DNA of 64,000 nt from Prosthecobacter gellanilyticus (GTDB taxonomy: Bacteria; Verrucomicrobiota; Verrucomicrobiia; Verrucomicrobiales; Verrucomicrobiaceae). The notes under the pieces were generated by a model. It saw nothing but the letters and a program-made list of their open reading frames with translations. It was not told where the DNA came from and searched no databases. The stretch spans positions 29,481 to 93,480 of the forward strand of contig NZ_BKAG01000024.1 in NCBI RefSeq assembly GCF_007992435.1, given 5' to 3'. Of this stretch, positions 10,201 through 18,066 are shown in pieces. The position numbers and the translations under genes are program-made. The stretch's first letter is position 1; each line of letters starts with the position of its first letter.

Positions 10201-13200
10201 GCAACGCGACCTTCATGTCCGTGGCCACGGACGGCGTCATGGTCTACGGCGGTTCGAACAACGGCAAGGTCTACGCCATCGATCTGGCGTCAGGATCCAT
10301 CCTCGGAGAGATCTCGCTGGCGGACTCTGGCATGGTCCAAGATCTGGCCGTCTGGCGCGGCAGGCTGTATGCCGTCCAAGTCGGCAAGTTGACGACCATC
10401 AATCTGGATACCCTGGCCGTCACGGGCACCCTGACGATCCCGGGCAACGTCGGCGCTGGTCAGCGCCGGTTCCGCTTGTTTGCGGGTGATGGAACCCTGT
10501 ATGCCACGCATACCAGCGGGTTTAACATCGTCGACACGGCCACCACGCCTGACACCCCCACACTGGTCACCAACTACAGCACGGCCGCGTTTGGCTGGAA
10601 GCAGATCGTCGGCACTGGCAACGGGCTGGGCGTGGCGGCAGTGAGCCCGAACTCCACGGATGACGGCCCGCATGAGATCGATCTCTACACACTCGGTGCG
10701 GATCAGAGGACACCCGCCTTTAACTCCACCTTCATCACGCCAGGCCTGGCAGCGGCCGTGTCTCTCTTCAATGGCCTGGCCTATGTGGCAGACAGCGGCT
10801 CCGGCCTACAGGTGCTGAGCTTCAAACCGTTCGACAACCTCGGTGTCTCACCTGTGATCTCCCTCACGGCAAACCCCGCCCTCAACCAGGGCAATGCGAG
10901 CGGCGAGATCGAGTCTGGCAAACCGTTCCGCATCTATGCCAACGCCACGGATGATGTGCAGGTGCGCAACGTCGAGTTCTATGTGGACGGCAATCTGGTC
11001 GACGTGGATGGCAGCTACCCCTTTGAAGGTGGTTTCAATGCCCCGGTCCGCAGTCCGCAGAAAACCTCCTTCACCGTTCGTGCGAAGGTCTCTGACACGG
11101 GTGGCAACGCCACCTGGTCCACGCTCTACACCATCGCCATCATTCCAGACCTCATTCCGCCGCTGGTGAAGCGGACCTATCCGTCTTCGATTGGTGGTTT
11201 GGTGAAGAGCGTCCTCGGCATCTTCAACGAGCCACTGGATCCCGCCACGCTCACGGCCAGCTCTGTCCAGCTCACCTTCGCAGGTCCGGATGGTGTGCTC
11301 GACAGCGGGGGCGATGACAGCACCGTCACGGCCCAATCCATCGTCTATCGCGAGGACATCAACGGGGTCTCCTTCAACGTGAACCCAAGCCTGCCCGACG
11401 GCGTCCTGCCCCAGGGCCTCTATCGTGGCAGACTCACCACCGCGATCAAGGATGCGAGTGGCAACGCGCTGGCCGCAGACCACGTCTGGACCTTCACCAC
11501 GAACAACTCCAGTTCCATCTTCATTGCCACAACTGATGGCACCTATAACTGGACGGACCCAGCCAACTGGAGCACCGGCACTGTGCCCGGAGCCGGCAGC
11601 ACCGTCATCATCGATGCCGGACCCGGTGTTCGCATCAACCTGGGCGCGGCCGCGCTCAGCGGGGTCACGCTCAGTGTCCAGGGAGGTGCCAAGCTTGTGC
11701 TCCAGGCTGCGAACGCCACCCTGCACAACGTCACCCTCAACGGCGATCTGTATCTGGAAGGCTATGCCTATCTGACGGTCACCGGAGGCCTGACCTTTGA
11801 CAACGGCCGCATCATCATGACATCGTCTAGCGGAACTCAGGTCCTGAATGTGCCTAACAACATCTCATTCAACGGCACGGGTGAGATCCTCATTGGATCA
11901 CAAGCCACTGCATACCTGCAAACCTATGACGGACTTACCCTCGGGGCAGGCATCACCACCCGCCTTCGTGGCTATGCGTCCCTGGGATACTACTACTATT
12001 ATTATCTGTCCAATCCGATCATCAATCTGGGCACGATCGTCAGTGAAGCGCCGAATGTGGATTGGTATGTGTATGCGATGGACAACCAGGGAACGATCAC
12101 CGTGAACCAGGGCCGGCTTTACACCCAGTATCGGTATGTCAATCATGGGACGATGAACCTTGGCGGCACCGGTGAAGTGATCGCCTACCAGTCGACCGCT
12201 GGTGCTGGCGGCTTGGATTTCCTCGGAACGATCAATCGCAATGGCGGCACCCTGACCCTGGCGGACACCTTCGATCTCAATGGTGGCACCCTGGCGCTGA
12301 CCGCGACCACGGGCTCATGGAACCTGAAGTATGCCACGCTCAAGAACGGCACCATCACCACGTCCGGGGGAGCAGCCTTGACCGTGGCTGAAGGCGGCTA
12401 CTCCGCCACTCTTGAGAACATCGACCTGCAGGGCACCGTCAATGTGCCTCCGGGCAGTTATCTCTATCTCAAAGGGGCCTGGCAAAACCATGGGGTCATC
12501 AATCTCGACAAATCGTATCTGCAGGTGGAAGGAAGCTTCCCCCTGAGTCAGATGGGCACGATCAACCAGACCGGCACCAGTGCGGTGAGGATCACCGGCG
12601 AGATCATCAACACCGGCCTCACCCTGGACCCAGGAAACCTGCCTTCCTCCTACATCCTTTATGACGGCACCGTCAAAGGAGGCAGCGTGGGCAAGGCAGG
12701 CCCGGGGCCGGTGGTCATGCCGGACGGAGCGCGGTGGAAGTTTGACGGAGTGACCCTCACCAGCGATCTCCAGATGGGTTACGGTTCCTCGCTGGATATC
12801 ACCAACGGCCTGACCCTGAACAACGTCAACATCATCGGCCTGAGCGACACCCAGCCTAACTATGTTTACGCAGACATCGAGTTCATCGGCAGCCAGACAC
12901 TCGGCGGCACGGGGAGCTTGATCTTTGACACAGCGGGTGTGACCTACAATTCGCTCAACATCCAGATCACTTCTCCCTATAACTACAGCACGGGTGTCTA
13001 CATGCCGGCGCAGGTGACCTTTGCTCCCACGATCACCTCACGCATCAAGGGCGGTTACATCTATGCCTACAGCAGCCTCACAGAGTTCATTCACCAGGGC
13101 ACCATGCATTGCACCGCAGGAAGCGATCTGACCATGTACGGCAAGATCAGCAACTCCGGAACCATCAACATTCCCGATGGCAAACTCACTCTCAACAGCC

Positions 13201-14243
13201 AGGGCAGTGAGACCTGGAACAACACCGGCACCATCAATCTGTCCGGCACAGGTGAGCTCCGCATGGGCGGCCAGTTCACCCTGGCCCAGCTCGGTGTGGT
13301 AAACCGAACCGGGGGCAAGCAGATCATTGTCGGCACCCTGGATCTCAGGCCAGCGGGCACTCTGGCCCTGAATGCCACCACGGGGTCCTGGGAAATGGCC
13401 AGCTCGGGAACTGTGAAGGGCGGCACCATCACGACCACAGGAGGCTCCAAGCTGGTGATCCAGTCCGGTCAATCTGGACAGCTGGACAGCAGCACGCTTC
13501 AAGGCACTCTGGACAACAATGACGGCACCCTGACGATGCTGGGAGACTGGGTCAACCAAGGCGTCATCAACGTCACCGACGGCACGATCAACTGGGGCGG
13601 CGAATACGTCATCGCTGAACTCGGAACCGTCAATGCCGTGAACTCGGAGATGTTCATCACGGGTATCCTCAACAACACCGGCACGACCTTCCAGCTGGAC
13701 AACCCATCCCTGAGGCTTGGCTACGAAGGAACGATCAAAGGTGGTGCGATCACCGCCGCCTCCCCCGACCACATCCTGAACAACGGCTACTACAACACCC
13801 AGACTCTGGATGGAGTGACCGTGGCGTCCAATTTCAAGATCCGGGGACAGATCTACTTCAAGAACGGTCTGACCATCAACACAGGGGTCACGCTCACCTC
13901 CGTGGGCACGTACTTCCGTTTCGTGGGCAGCCAGACCCTGGGAGGGGGCGGCACTTTGACCATCGACTCCCAAGACTACTACGGGAACTACATCTACGCC
14001 GACCGAGCCCTCCAGGACGGCCAGTACCTGGTACCGGCCAACCTGACCTTCGGACCTAACTTCACTCTTCTGGCTCATCAGAACGTCTATCTGGACACCA
14101 GCAGCTACGGGGAGGACAAGATCATCAACCAGGGCCTGATCCGCTGTGAAACCAATGGCATGGTCATCGACATACGACGTCCTTTCCAGAACGACGGCCA
14201 GATCCAGGAGGCCAACGGCGGCGTGGTCAACGTTCACGACTAA
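7242..14243 (+). CDS. Giant exported protein: dockerin-like repeats, Ig-like domains, beta-propeller region, repetitive beta-helix
   Basis: A 2333-residue protein. The ATG at 7242 starts a clear signal peptide (MKFPTVRQFLIPLFLLGLF...AGA). Residues 33-87 hold two 12-residue calcium loops, DLDDDGIHTAND and DLNQDGAINNTD, spaced as in type I dockerins. Then follow a SbsA-type Ig-like domain (about 95-205), a carboxypeptidase-regulatory-like beta-sandwich (about 212-310), a helical Cys-containing part framed by proline-rich linkers (about 484-506 and 690-706), an Asp-rich thrombospondin-3-like segment (DDDSDGLVN, DNDTDNDGILDG, about 846-888), a repeated propeller-like region (about 896-1197), two more Ig-like domains (to about 1420), and a long glycine/asparagine-rich right-handed beta-helix to the end. 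It is inferred to be a surface adhesin or scaffold; no catalytic motif is seen. It is first in an operon with the next two genes (gaps of 14 and 4 bases). Confidence 0.85.
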   Translation: MKFPTVRQFLIPLFLLGLFHVTPAGAVPTKLGDLDDDGIHTANDLAKLVAHSTGAVLLSENLIPFADLNQDGAINNTDQEELIKIILESTQPQTLPFAKVRQTSPYADEGDVAVTRETVVHFTMPLSLTAALDTSQFYADANGRRILSNVQISSDRRKATLFYSEPLPSNSRVRVVMEGAGLLDLLGRGMDLDGDGVAGGNLIFTFDTLSITGLPGTGISGRVLASQRGPGNADIPIAGATVMVDGAEETLRTTTDANGNFLLTPCPAGSFFVHVDGRTSPASNYPNGNYYPSVGKRWDAVAGRLDNQSGNIQDEVRGFVYLPIIEGAALTAVSATQETPVELPQDVLDEHPELEGTRMVVPPNSLFADDGTRGGRVAIAPVDPSRLPSPLPPGLELPMVITIQTDGGSNFDIPVPITFPNLPDPVTGLKLPPGAKTALWSFNHDLGDWEVVGPMTVSEDGEFVTTDAGVGIRQPGWHGTQQGSGGNGGPPRRRPKPPPEDPPCPKKSAWDYANLIYDVGKETASCAIEFAKAKEALKCIFTLVDLTKNLLVGAANIGDALGSGENLQAVEHLLSIIEADLADTEALLSCAKAGSPFSRATAAFECVGNALNIADGICQFNDDASAPPKCQAGYGAKKFCQGIQLARFLHSEIKIVVDLAKGLEEQAVLAGATAAVKHVKLLLETYRRQTAGSPPPPGSPPPPPPGDVTLTPEQVAQIRLRLADMQKELLKLQELANSGRKLIQAMDNFQKQADSMVSEVGQDLTQFGESVQRSSYYRITINDVVQRGRTAPSGGLSLIMAPDARYDLSLYDPISKEIGSTLGATGANGSNINLNGIAYQSTTGMLDDDSDGLVNQAEGIIGTNPADNDTDNDGILDGAEVEQGSDPLGGLIAQTGIIATVPQTAPAWHISTANNLAVISHRAAGVSLYNIANPLTPSLTQLYDTDGSAEAAVIIRNLVAVADSSSLLILDATNPSAMVQRHRVMASNATFMSVATDGVMVYGGSNNGKVYAIDLASGSILGEISLADSGMVQDLAVWRGRLYAVQVGKLTTINLDTLAVTGTLTIPGNVGAGQRRFRLFAGDGTLYATHTSGFNIVDTATTPDTPTLVTNYSTAAFGWKQIVGTGNGLGVAAVSPNSTDDGPHEIDLYTLGADQRTPAFNSTFITPGLAAAVSLFNGLAYVADSGSGLQVLSFKPFDNLGVSPVISLTANPALNQGNASGEIESGKPFRIYANATDDVQVRNVEFYVDGNLVDVDGSYPFEGGFNAPVRSPQKTSFTVRAKVSDTGGNATWSTLYTIAIIPDLIPPLVKRTYPSSIGGLVKSVLGIFNEPLDPATLTASSVQLTFAGPDGVLDSGGDDSTVTAQSIVYREDINGVSFNVNPSLPDGVLPQGLYRGRLTTAIKDASGNALAADHVWTFTTNNSSSIFIATTDGTYNWTDPANWSTGTVPGAGSTVIIDAGPGVRINLGAAALSGVTLSVQGGAKLVLQAANATLHNVTLNGDLYLEGYAYLTVTGGLTFDNGRIIMTSSSGTQVLNVPNNISFNGTGEILIGSQATAYLQTYDGLTLGAGITTRLRGYASLGYYYYYYLSNPIINLGTIVSEAPNVDWYVYAMDNQGTITVNQGRLYTQYRYVNHGTMNLGGTGEVIAYQSTAGAGGLDFLGTINRNGGTLTLADTFDLNGGTLALTATTGSWNLKYATLKNGTITTSGGAALTVAEGGYSATLENIDLQGTVNVPPGSYLYLKGAWQNHGVINLDKSYLQVEGSFPLSQMGTINQTGTSAVRITGEIINTGLTLDPGNLPSSYILYDGTVKGGSVGKAGPGPVVMPDGARWKFDGVTLTSDLQMGYGSSLDITNGLTLNNVNIIGLSDTQPNYVYADIEFIGSQTLGGTGSLIFDTAGVTYNSLNIQITSPYNYSTGVYMPAQVTFAPTITSRIKGGYIYAYSSLTEFIHQGTMHCTAGSDLTMYGKISNSGTINIPDGKLTLNSQGSETWNNTGTINLSGTGELRMGGQFTLAQLGVVNRTGGKQIIVGTLDLRPAGTLALNATTGSWEMASSGTVKGGTITTTGGSKLVIQSGQSGQLDSSTLQGTLDNNDGTLTMLGDWVNQGVINVTDGTINWGGEYVIAELGTVNAVNSEMFITGILNNTGTTFQLDNPSLRLGYEGTIKGGAITAASPDHILNNGYYNTQTLDGVTVASNFKIRGQIYFKNGLTINTGVTLTSVGTYFRFVGSQTLGGGGTLTIDSQDYYGNYIYADRALQDGQYLVPANLTFGPNFTLLAHQNVYLDTSSYGEDKIINQGLIRCETNGMVIDIRRPFQNDGQIQEANGGVVNVHD
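12285..14243 (+). repeat. Long tandem protein repeat (about 357 aa) in the beta-helix
   Basis: GTLALTATTGSW at 12285 recurs as GTLALNATTGSW at 13356, an offset of 1071 bases (357 codons). What follows aligns in the same order in both copies: GGTITTSGG/GGTITTTGG, the W-x-N-x-GVIN strand, a GTVKGG/GTIKGG strand, and GSQTLGGTGSL/GSQTLGGGGTL. The second copy stops after about 296 codons at the protein's C-terminus. The region before 12285 resembles the second half of the unit. Confidence 0.7.
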
Positions 14244-14257
14244 CCTATTCTACTGCC

Positions 14258-16624
14258 ATGAAAATCATCCTTGTTTCCATTCTGGGCATCGCCCTGGGCA
14301 TGCAGAGCACGGGCAGTCATGCCGCCACGGCGCTGGGTGTGCGTGAAGCGACGCCTGAGGCCTCCACGGCATCTCAGGTGCCCGTGTCTCTGAGCACGAC
14401 CGTGACCGCTGTGGCACTCCAGGCAGATGTCCTCTACGATGAGGATCTCTACATCGTGGGAGATGCCACGGGAGGAACTCAGCCGGAGGGAGTCAAGGTG
14501 GAGTCCCGGAAGATCGAAGACGGCAGGCTCCGGGTGGTGGTCTACCACCGCAGCAACGGCGCGCTGGACAGTGATGTGGTGTTCCAGGTGCCGCTCACGG
14601 CCAAGGCCGGTGTCGTCAATCCAGATCCGATCGTCCTCACAGACTTCGTGGTGGCAGGCCAGGGCGGAACAGTGCTCAACACCTCCCTGCTGCCCAAGGT
14701 GCGGCTGGTGGGGCTGCGCAACAACGGCATGAATGGCCGCCAAGGCATCGAGCTGAGCGCCATCGCGAGCGCCACGCCTGGCAACATCACCAAGGTCGAG
14801 TACTATGTGGGCGGCCAAAAAGAGGGAGAGGGCACGGGGCCTAACTTTACCTTTCTGTGGAGGCCAAACAGCAGCGGGCCGTTTGAGGTTGTCGCAGTCG
14901 CCTATGACAGCAACGGCCAGCAGGTCTACTCCCGGACCATCCCGGTGATCGTGACTCATGTCGGCACCTACGCCAGCCCCGTCCTGGGGAACTACTTCGG
15001 CCTGGTGCGCGGACAGACCTTCAGTTTTGCCAATGATGGTTATGTCACCATGACCTCGGCTTTGAACAGATCCTTCACGCTCAAGCTGATGGTTGGCGGC
15101 AAGACGTATCCTGGCTCCGGCAGCTTTGACCCCAACGGCAACGCCATCATCGATGTGAAGCGCCCTGGCATGTCCACCCTAAAGGTCGTGCTGGCACACT
15201 CCAGCACACCGACTGTGGACCAGATCCATGGCCGCGTGGCCGACGGTCCTTTTGCCAACGGCAAGTTCAGCGGAAACACCTTTGAAACGGAGTTCACGGT
15301 CAACCGTGTGACCTGGAAGCTGAAGACCAACGAGGCACCGCAGAACGGCGTGTATACCATGCTCATCCCCGCGCATGTGGATGCGAGCACCCAGAAGGCA
15401 CCGCTCGGCACCAGCTTTGGCACCGTGACGGTCGGAAAGGACGGCAGCGCCAAGCTCGTGGGCTCACTGGCGGATGGCAGTCCGGGCATCACGGCTTCCA
15501 GCTTCATTTCCAAGGACGGCTTCTGGCCTGTGTATGCCTCTCTCTACACCAACAAGGGTGTCATCATGGGCGACCTCGAGTTCGCGGACATCGAAGAAAC
15601 GAGTGATCTTAACGGCCCGCTGACCTGGATGCGCCCTGTGGACAGCAAGGCCGCGATGTTCAAGCTGGGCTTCGGAACCACGGTCAATGCCATCGGCTCG
15701 CGCTTCGTCAAGCCGGCGGCCAACGCACGCCTCTTCCCGCTGGCGAATGTGGGCGGGAACAGCCTGCTCTTTCTGACCGATGGGGGGCTGCCCGAAGACC
15801 TGGAACGCCTTACCTTGATGACGGCCGCCAACAAGGGCATCGTGCCCATCCAGGGAGCAGATGCCGCAACGTTTGTCCCCACAGCCACTTCCGGTTTGAT
15901 CTCGGGAGCCTTCCTGCATCAGGACACGCAAAAGTCTGTGACCTACAAGGGAGCCGTGCTGCAGAAGCAGAACCTCGCCGGTGGTTTCTTCAGCGGCGGT
16001 CTCCTGGGCGGTGACATGGGCTTCAACGCGAACCCTGATCTGCCCCCGGGCACCGGTGATGCGGGCCCGATTGGGACCGCGCCTCTGCCGACCGTCAAGA
16101 TCACCGCACCGGCGGCCAATAGCACGCTCAAGTCTGTGACGGCCAATGTGGTGCAGATCAAAGGCACGGCGGCAGACAAGCAAGGCATCGCCAGCGTGAA
16201 AATCCAGGTGCTGCACAACGGTGTGCTCAGCGCGGCTGTGAATGCGGTGGGCACCCTGAACTGGACCTATAACCTCAACGTGCCGAATGGTGAAGGCGGC
16301 CTCTACACCATCTTTGCCAAGGCCACGGACAGCTCGCCTGCCGCAGATGAATCCGAGGTGCTCAGCCATGCCTTCTGGGTGCCGCTGAAGAGCGCCATGG
16401 TGATCGCTGTGAATGATGCGACGAAAGGCAGTGTCAGCACGGGTTATCTCGGCAGCACTCAGCGTGATCTGGGCAAGAACGTCATCATCACGGCCACACC
16501 GAAAGCGAAGAAGAAATTCGTGCGCTGGACTGAAACAGCCTCGGGCGACACCTTCTCGACTTCAGCAAAGATCACTGTCATGATGGAAGTGGGTCTCTCT
16601 CTCACCGCCAACTTCAGCGACTGA
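14258..16624 (+). CDS. Exported multidomain protein with cohesin-like N-terminus and C-terminal bacterial repeat domain
   Basis: A 788-residue protein with signal peptide MKIILVSILGIALGMQSTGSHA. Residues about 38-140 (VPVSLSTTVTAVALQADVLYDED, then RLRVVVYHRSNG, then DVVFQVPLTAKAG) follow the strand order of a cohesin domain: a hydrophobic strand, a YD-type turn, and an I/L-x-F/V-rich closing strand. Next is an Ig-like segment (about 150-235), two beta-rich modules (about 240-600, including NGVYTMLIP...FGTVTV...GSLADG at about 362-459) also seen in the exported protein at 51385-55089, an Ig-like domain (about 605-710), and a terminal 60-70 residue domain (ITATPKAKKKFVRWTE...SLTANFSD) of the InlB-like bacterial repeat type. 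Its start lies 14 bases behind the dockerin-bearing protein. The cohesin call is by fold pattern only. Confidence 0.8.
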   Translation: MKIILVSILGIALGMQSTGSHAATALGVREATPEASTASQVPVSLSTTVTAVALQADVLYDEDLYIVGDATGGTQPEGVKVESRKIEDGRLRVVVYHRSNGALDSDVVFQVPLTAKAGVVNPDPIVLTDFVVAGQGGTVLNTSLLPKVRLVGLRNNGMNGRQGIELSAIASATPGNITKVEYYVGGQKEGEGTGPNFTFLWRPNSSGPFEVVAVAYDSNGQQVYSRTIPVIVTHVGTYASPVLGNYFGLVRGQTFSFANDGYVTMTSALNRSFTLKLMVGGKTYPGSGSFDPNGNAIIDVKRPGMSTLKVVLAHSSTPTVDQIHGRVADGPFANGKFSGNTFETEFTVNRVTWKLKTNEAPQNGVYTMLIPAHVDASTQKAPLGTSFGTVTVGKDGSAKLVGSLADGSPGITASSFISKDGFWPVYASLYTNKGVIMGDLEFADIEETSDLNGPLTWMRPVDSKAAMFKLGFGTTVNAIGSRFVKPAANARLFPLANVGGNSLLFLTDGGLPEDLERLTLMTAANKGIVPIQGADAATFVPTATSGLISGAFLHQDTQKSVTYKGAVLQKQNLAGGFFSGGLLGGDMGFNANPDLPPGTGDAGPIGTAPLPTVKITAPAANSTLKSVTANVVQIKGTAADKQGIASVKIQVLHNGVLSAAVNAVGTLNWTYNLNVPNGEGGLYTIFAKATDSSPAADESEVLSHAFWVPLKSAMVIAVNDATKGSVSTGYLGSTQRDLGKNVIITATPKAKKKFVRWTETASGDTFSTSAKITVMMEVGLSLTANFSD

Positions 16625-16628
16625 TCGC

Positions 16629-17822
16629 ATGCTCCGCCCTCTCTCTCTCTCCCTCCTTCTACTCCTCGCGCAGATTTCGCAGGCCAAAGCAGGTGTGGTG
16701 GAAGACTGGAATGAAGCGTTTCTCAACGCTGTGCGCAAAGAGACTCCCCCGCCCTGTCTGGTCTCGCGCAACCTGCCGATCTTCCACTGTGCCGTTTATC
16801 GTGCGGTGAAGGCTGGCGTGGAGCAGAAGCTGGATGAGGCGCAGATGCAGCAGGTAGCGCACCTCGCCTGCCGTCAGGGCTTCCTGGCTTTCTTTCCGTC
16901 ACAGACCAAGATGGTGGAAAAGCTGGATGCCAGTGTGGATGTCAGCCAAGTGGATCCCAAAATTCGCGCTATCGTGGATGAGGCCGTGAAGCGCACGCTC
17001 AAGGAACGCGAGGGCGATGGCTCAAGCACGACCATCAACTACATTCCGAGTGACAAGCCCGGCCAGTGGCGCCGCACACCGCCGGCCTTCCGTCCGCCAG
17101 AGTTCCCGCACTGGGCCAAGGTGAAACCTTTCGTGGTGGATGACGTGACCAAGTTCCGCGCGCCTCCGCCACCTGCACTCGACAGCTCGCTCTATGCCGA
17201 GGAGGTCAACGAGGTTCGGGAGCTCGGTGGCAAGGAGAGCAAGACACGCACCGCCGAACAAACGATGATTGCCAAATTCTGGGCGGACTTCAGCTACACC
17301 AGCTCGCCTGCCGGCCATTGGAATGAGATCGCACGTGAGATGTGCCGCTCCAAGAAGCTGCCGCTTGCCGAGTCAGCGCGCTTTTTTGCGCTGCTGAACT
17401 CCACGCTGGCAGACACCTGCATCACCATCTGGGACACGAAATATCACTACAACTTCTGGCGTCCTGTCACGGCCATCCGCCGTGCTGATGAGGATGGTAA
17501 TGATGCCACCACAGCCGATCCTAAATGGGAGCCGCTGCTGAAGACGCCGCCCCATCCTGATTACGTATCAGGCCACTCCGGCATCAGCGCTGCGGCTGCC
17601 ACTATCATGGAGCATCAGTTCGGCAAGGAAGGCATTTCCTTCGAAGCCAGCAGCGATGATGTGAAGGAAACCAAGCGCCGCTTCACCTCCTTCCAGGACT
17701 GCGCAAACGAGATCGCCAGAAGCCGTGTCTACGGCGGCATTCACTATTCCTCCGCCGGCGAATTTGGTCTGAAGCTCGGCCGCAGCATCGCCCTGGAGGC
17801 GATCAAGAGTTTCAAGGAGTAG
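16629..17822 (+). CDS. Vanadium-dependent haloperoxidase / PAP2-family protein
   Basis: A 397-residue protein with a signal peptide (MLRPLSLSLLLLLAQISQAKA). It carries every vanadate/phosphate-binding position of the vanadium haloperoxidase-PAP2 superfamily: Lys271 and Arg278 in KYHYNFWRP, Ser314-Gly-His316 in HPDYVSGHSG, and Arg366 and His372 in SRVYGGIHY. These bind vanadate (halide oxidation with H2O2) or a phosphate ester (phosphatase). The long helical N-terminus and the overall length fit the haloperoxidase branch better than small membrane PAP2 enzymes, and no multi-pass membrane part is seen. The start is 4 bases after the previous stop, so it is translated with the two surface proteins, which suggests work at the cell surface or periplasm. 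Whether it is a peroxidase or a phosphatase cannot be decided from sequence. Confidence 0.85.
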   Translation: MLRPLSLSLLLLLAQISQAKAGVVEDWNEAFLNAVRKETPPPCLVSRNLPIFHCAVYRAVKAGVEQKLDEAQMQQVAHLACRQGFLAFFPSQTKMVEKLDASVDVSQVDPKIRAIVDEAVKRTLKEREGDGSSTTINYIPSDKPGQWRRTPPAFRPPEFPHWAKVKPFVVDDVTKFRAPPPPALDSSLYAEEVNEVRELGGKESKTRTAEQTMIAKFWADFSYTSSPAGHWNEIAREMCRSKKLPLAESARFFALLNSTLADTCITIWDTKYHYNFWRPVTAIRRADEDGNDATTADPKWEPLLKTPPHPDYVSGHSGISAAAATIMEHQFGKEGISFEASSDDVKETKRRFTSFQDCANEIARSRVYGGIHYSSAGEFGLKLGRSIALEAIKSFKE

Positions 17823-17975
17823 AGAGACGGAGGATTGGAGTACTGGAGAGTTGGAGTGATGAGATGGGACGCATGGGTCGTATGTGACCTATGTGTCCTA
17901 TGAACACCGGAAGCGAACACACGCGGCAATGCATAGCAAGGCTATGCGCGAGTCATTGCCAAGAAAAGGAAACCT

Positions 17976-17993
17976 GCGAGTGAGGACACTCGC
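17976..17993. repeat. GC-rich hairpin between the haloperoxidase gene and nuoN
   Basis: Perfect stem GCGAGTG-AGGA-CACTCGC in the space between two convergent genes. No T-run follows on either strand. It resembles the other short intergenic hairpins of this window and may be a REP-like or convergent-terminator element. The rest of 17823-18066 shows nothing further. Confidence 0.5.
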
Positions 17994-18066
17994 GCTCCAC
18001 GCAGCCGGTGACTGCATTCATGAGTCCAGCTGCTCGCTCTCCTGACCAACCATGCCTAACTAACGA

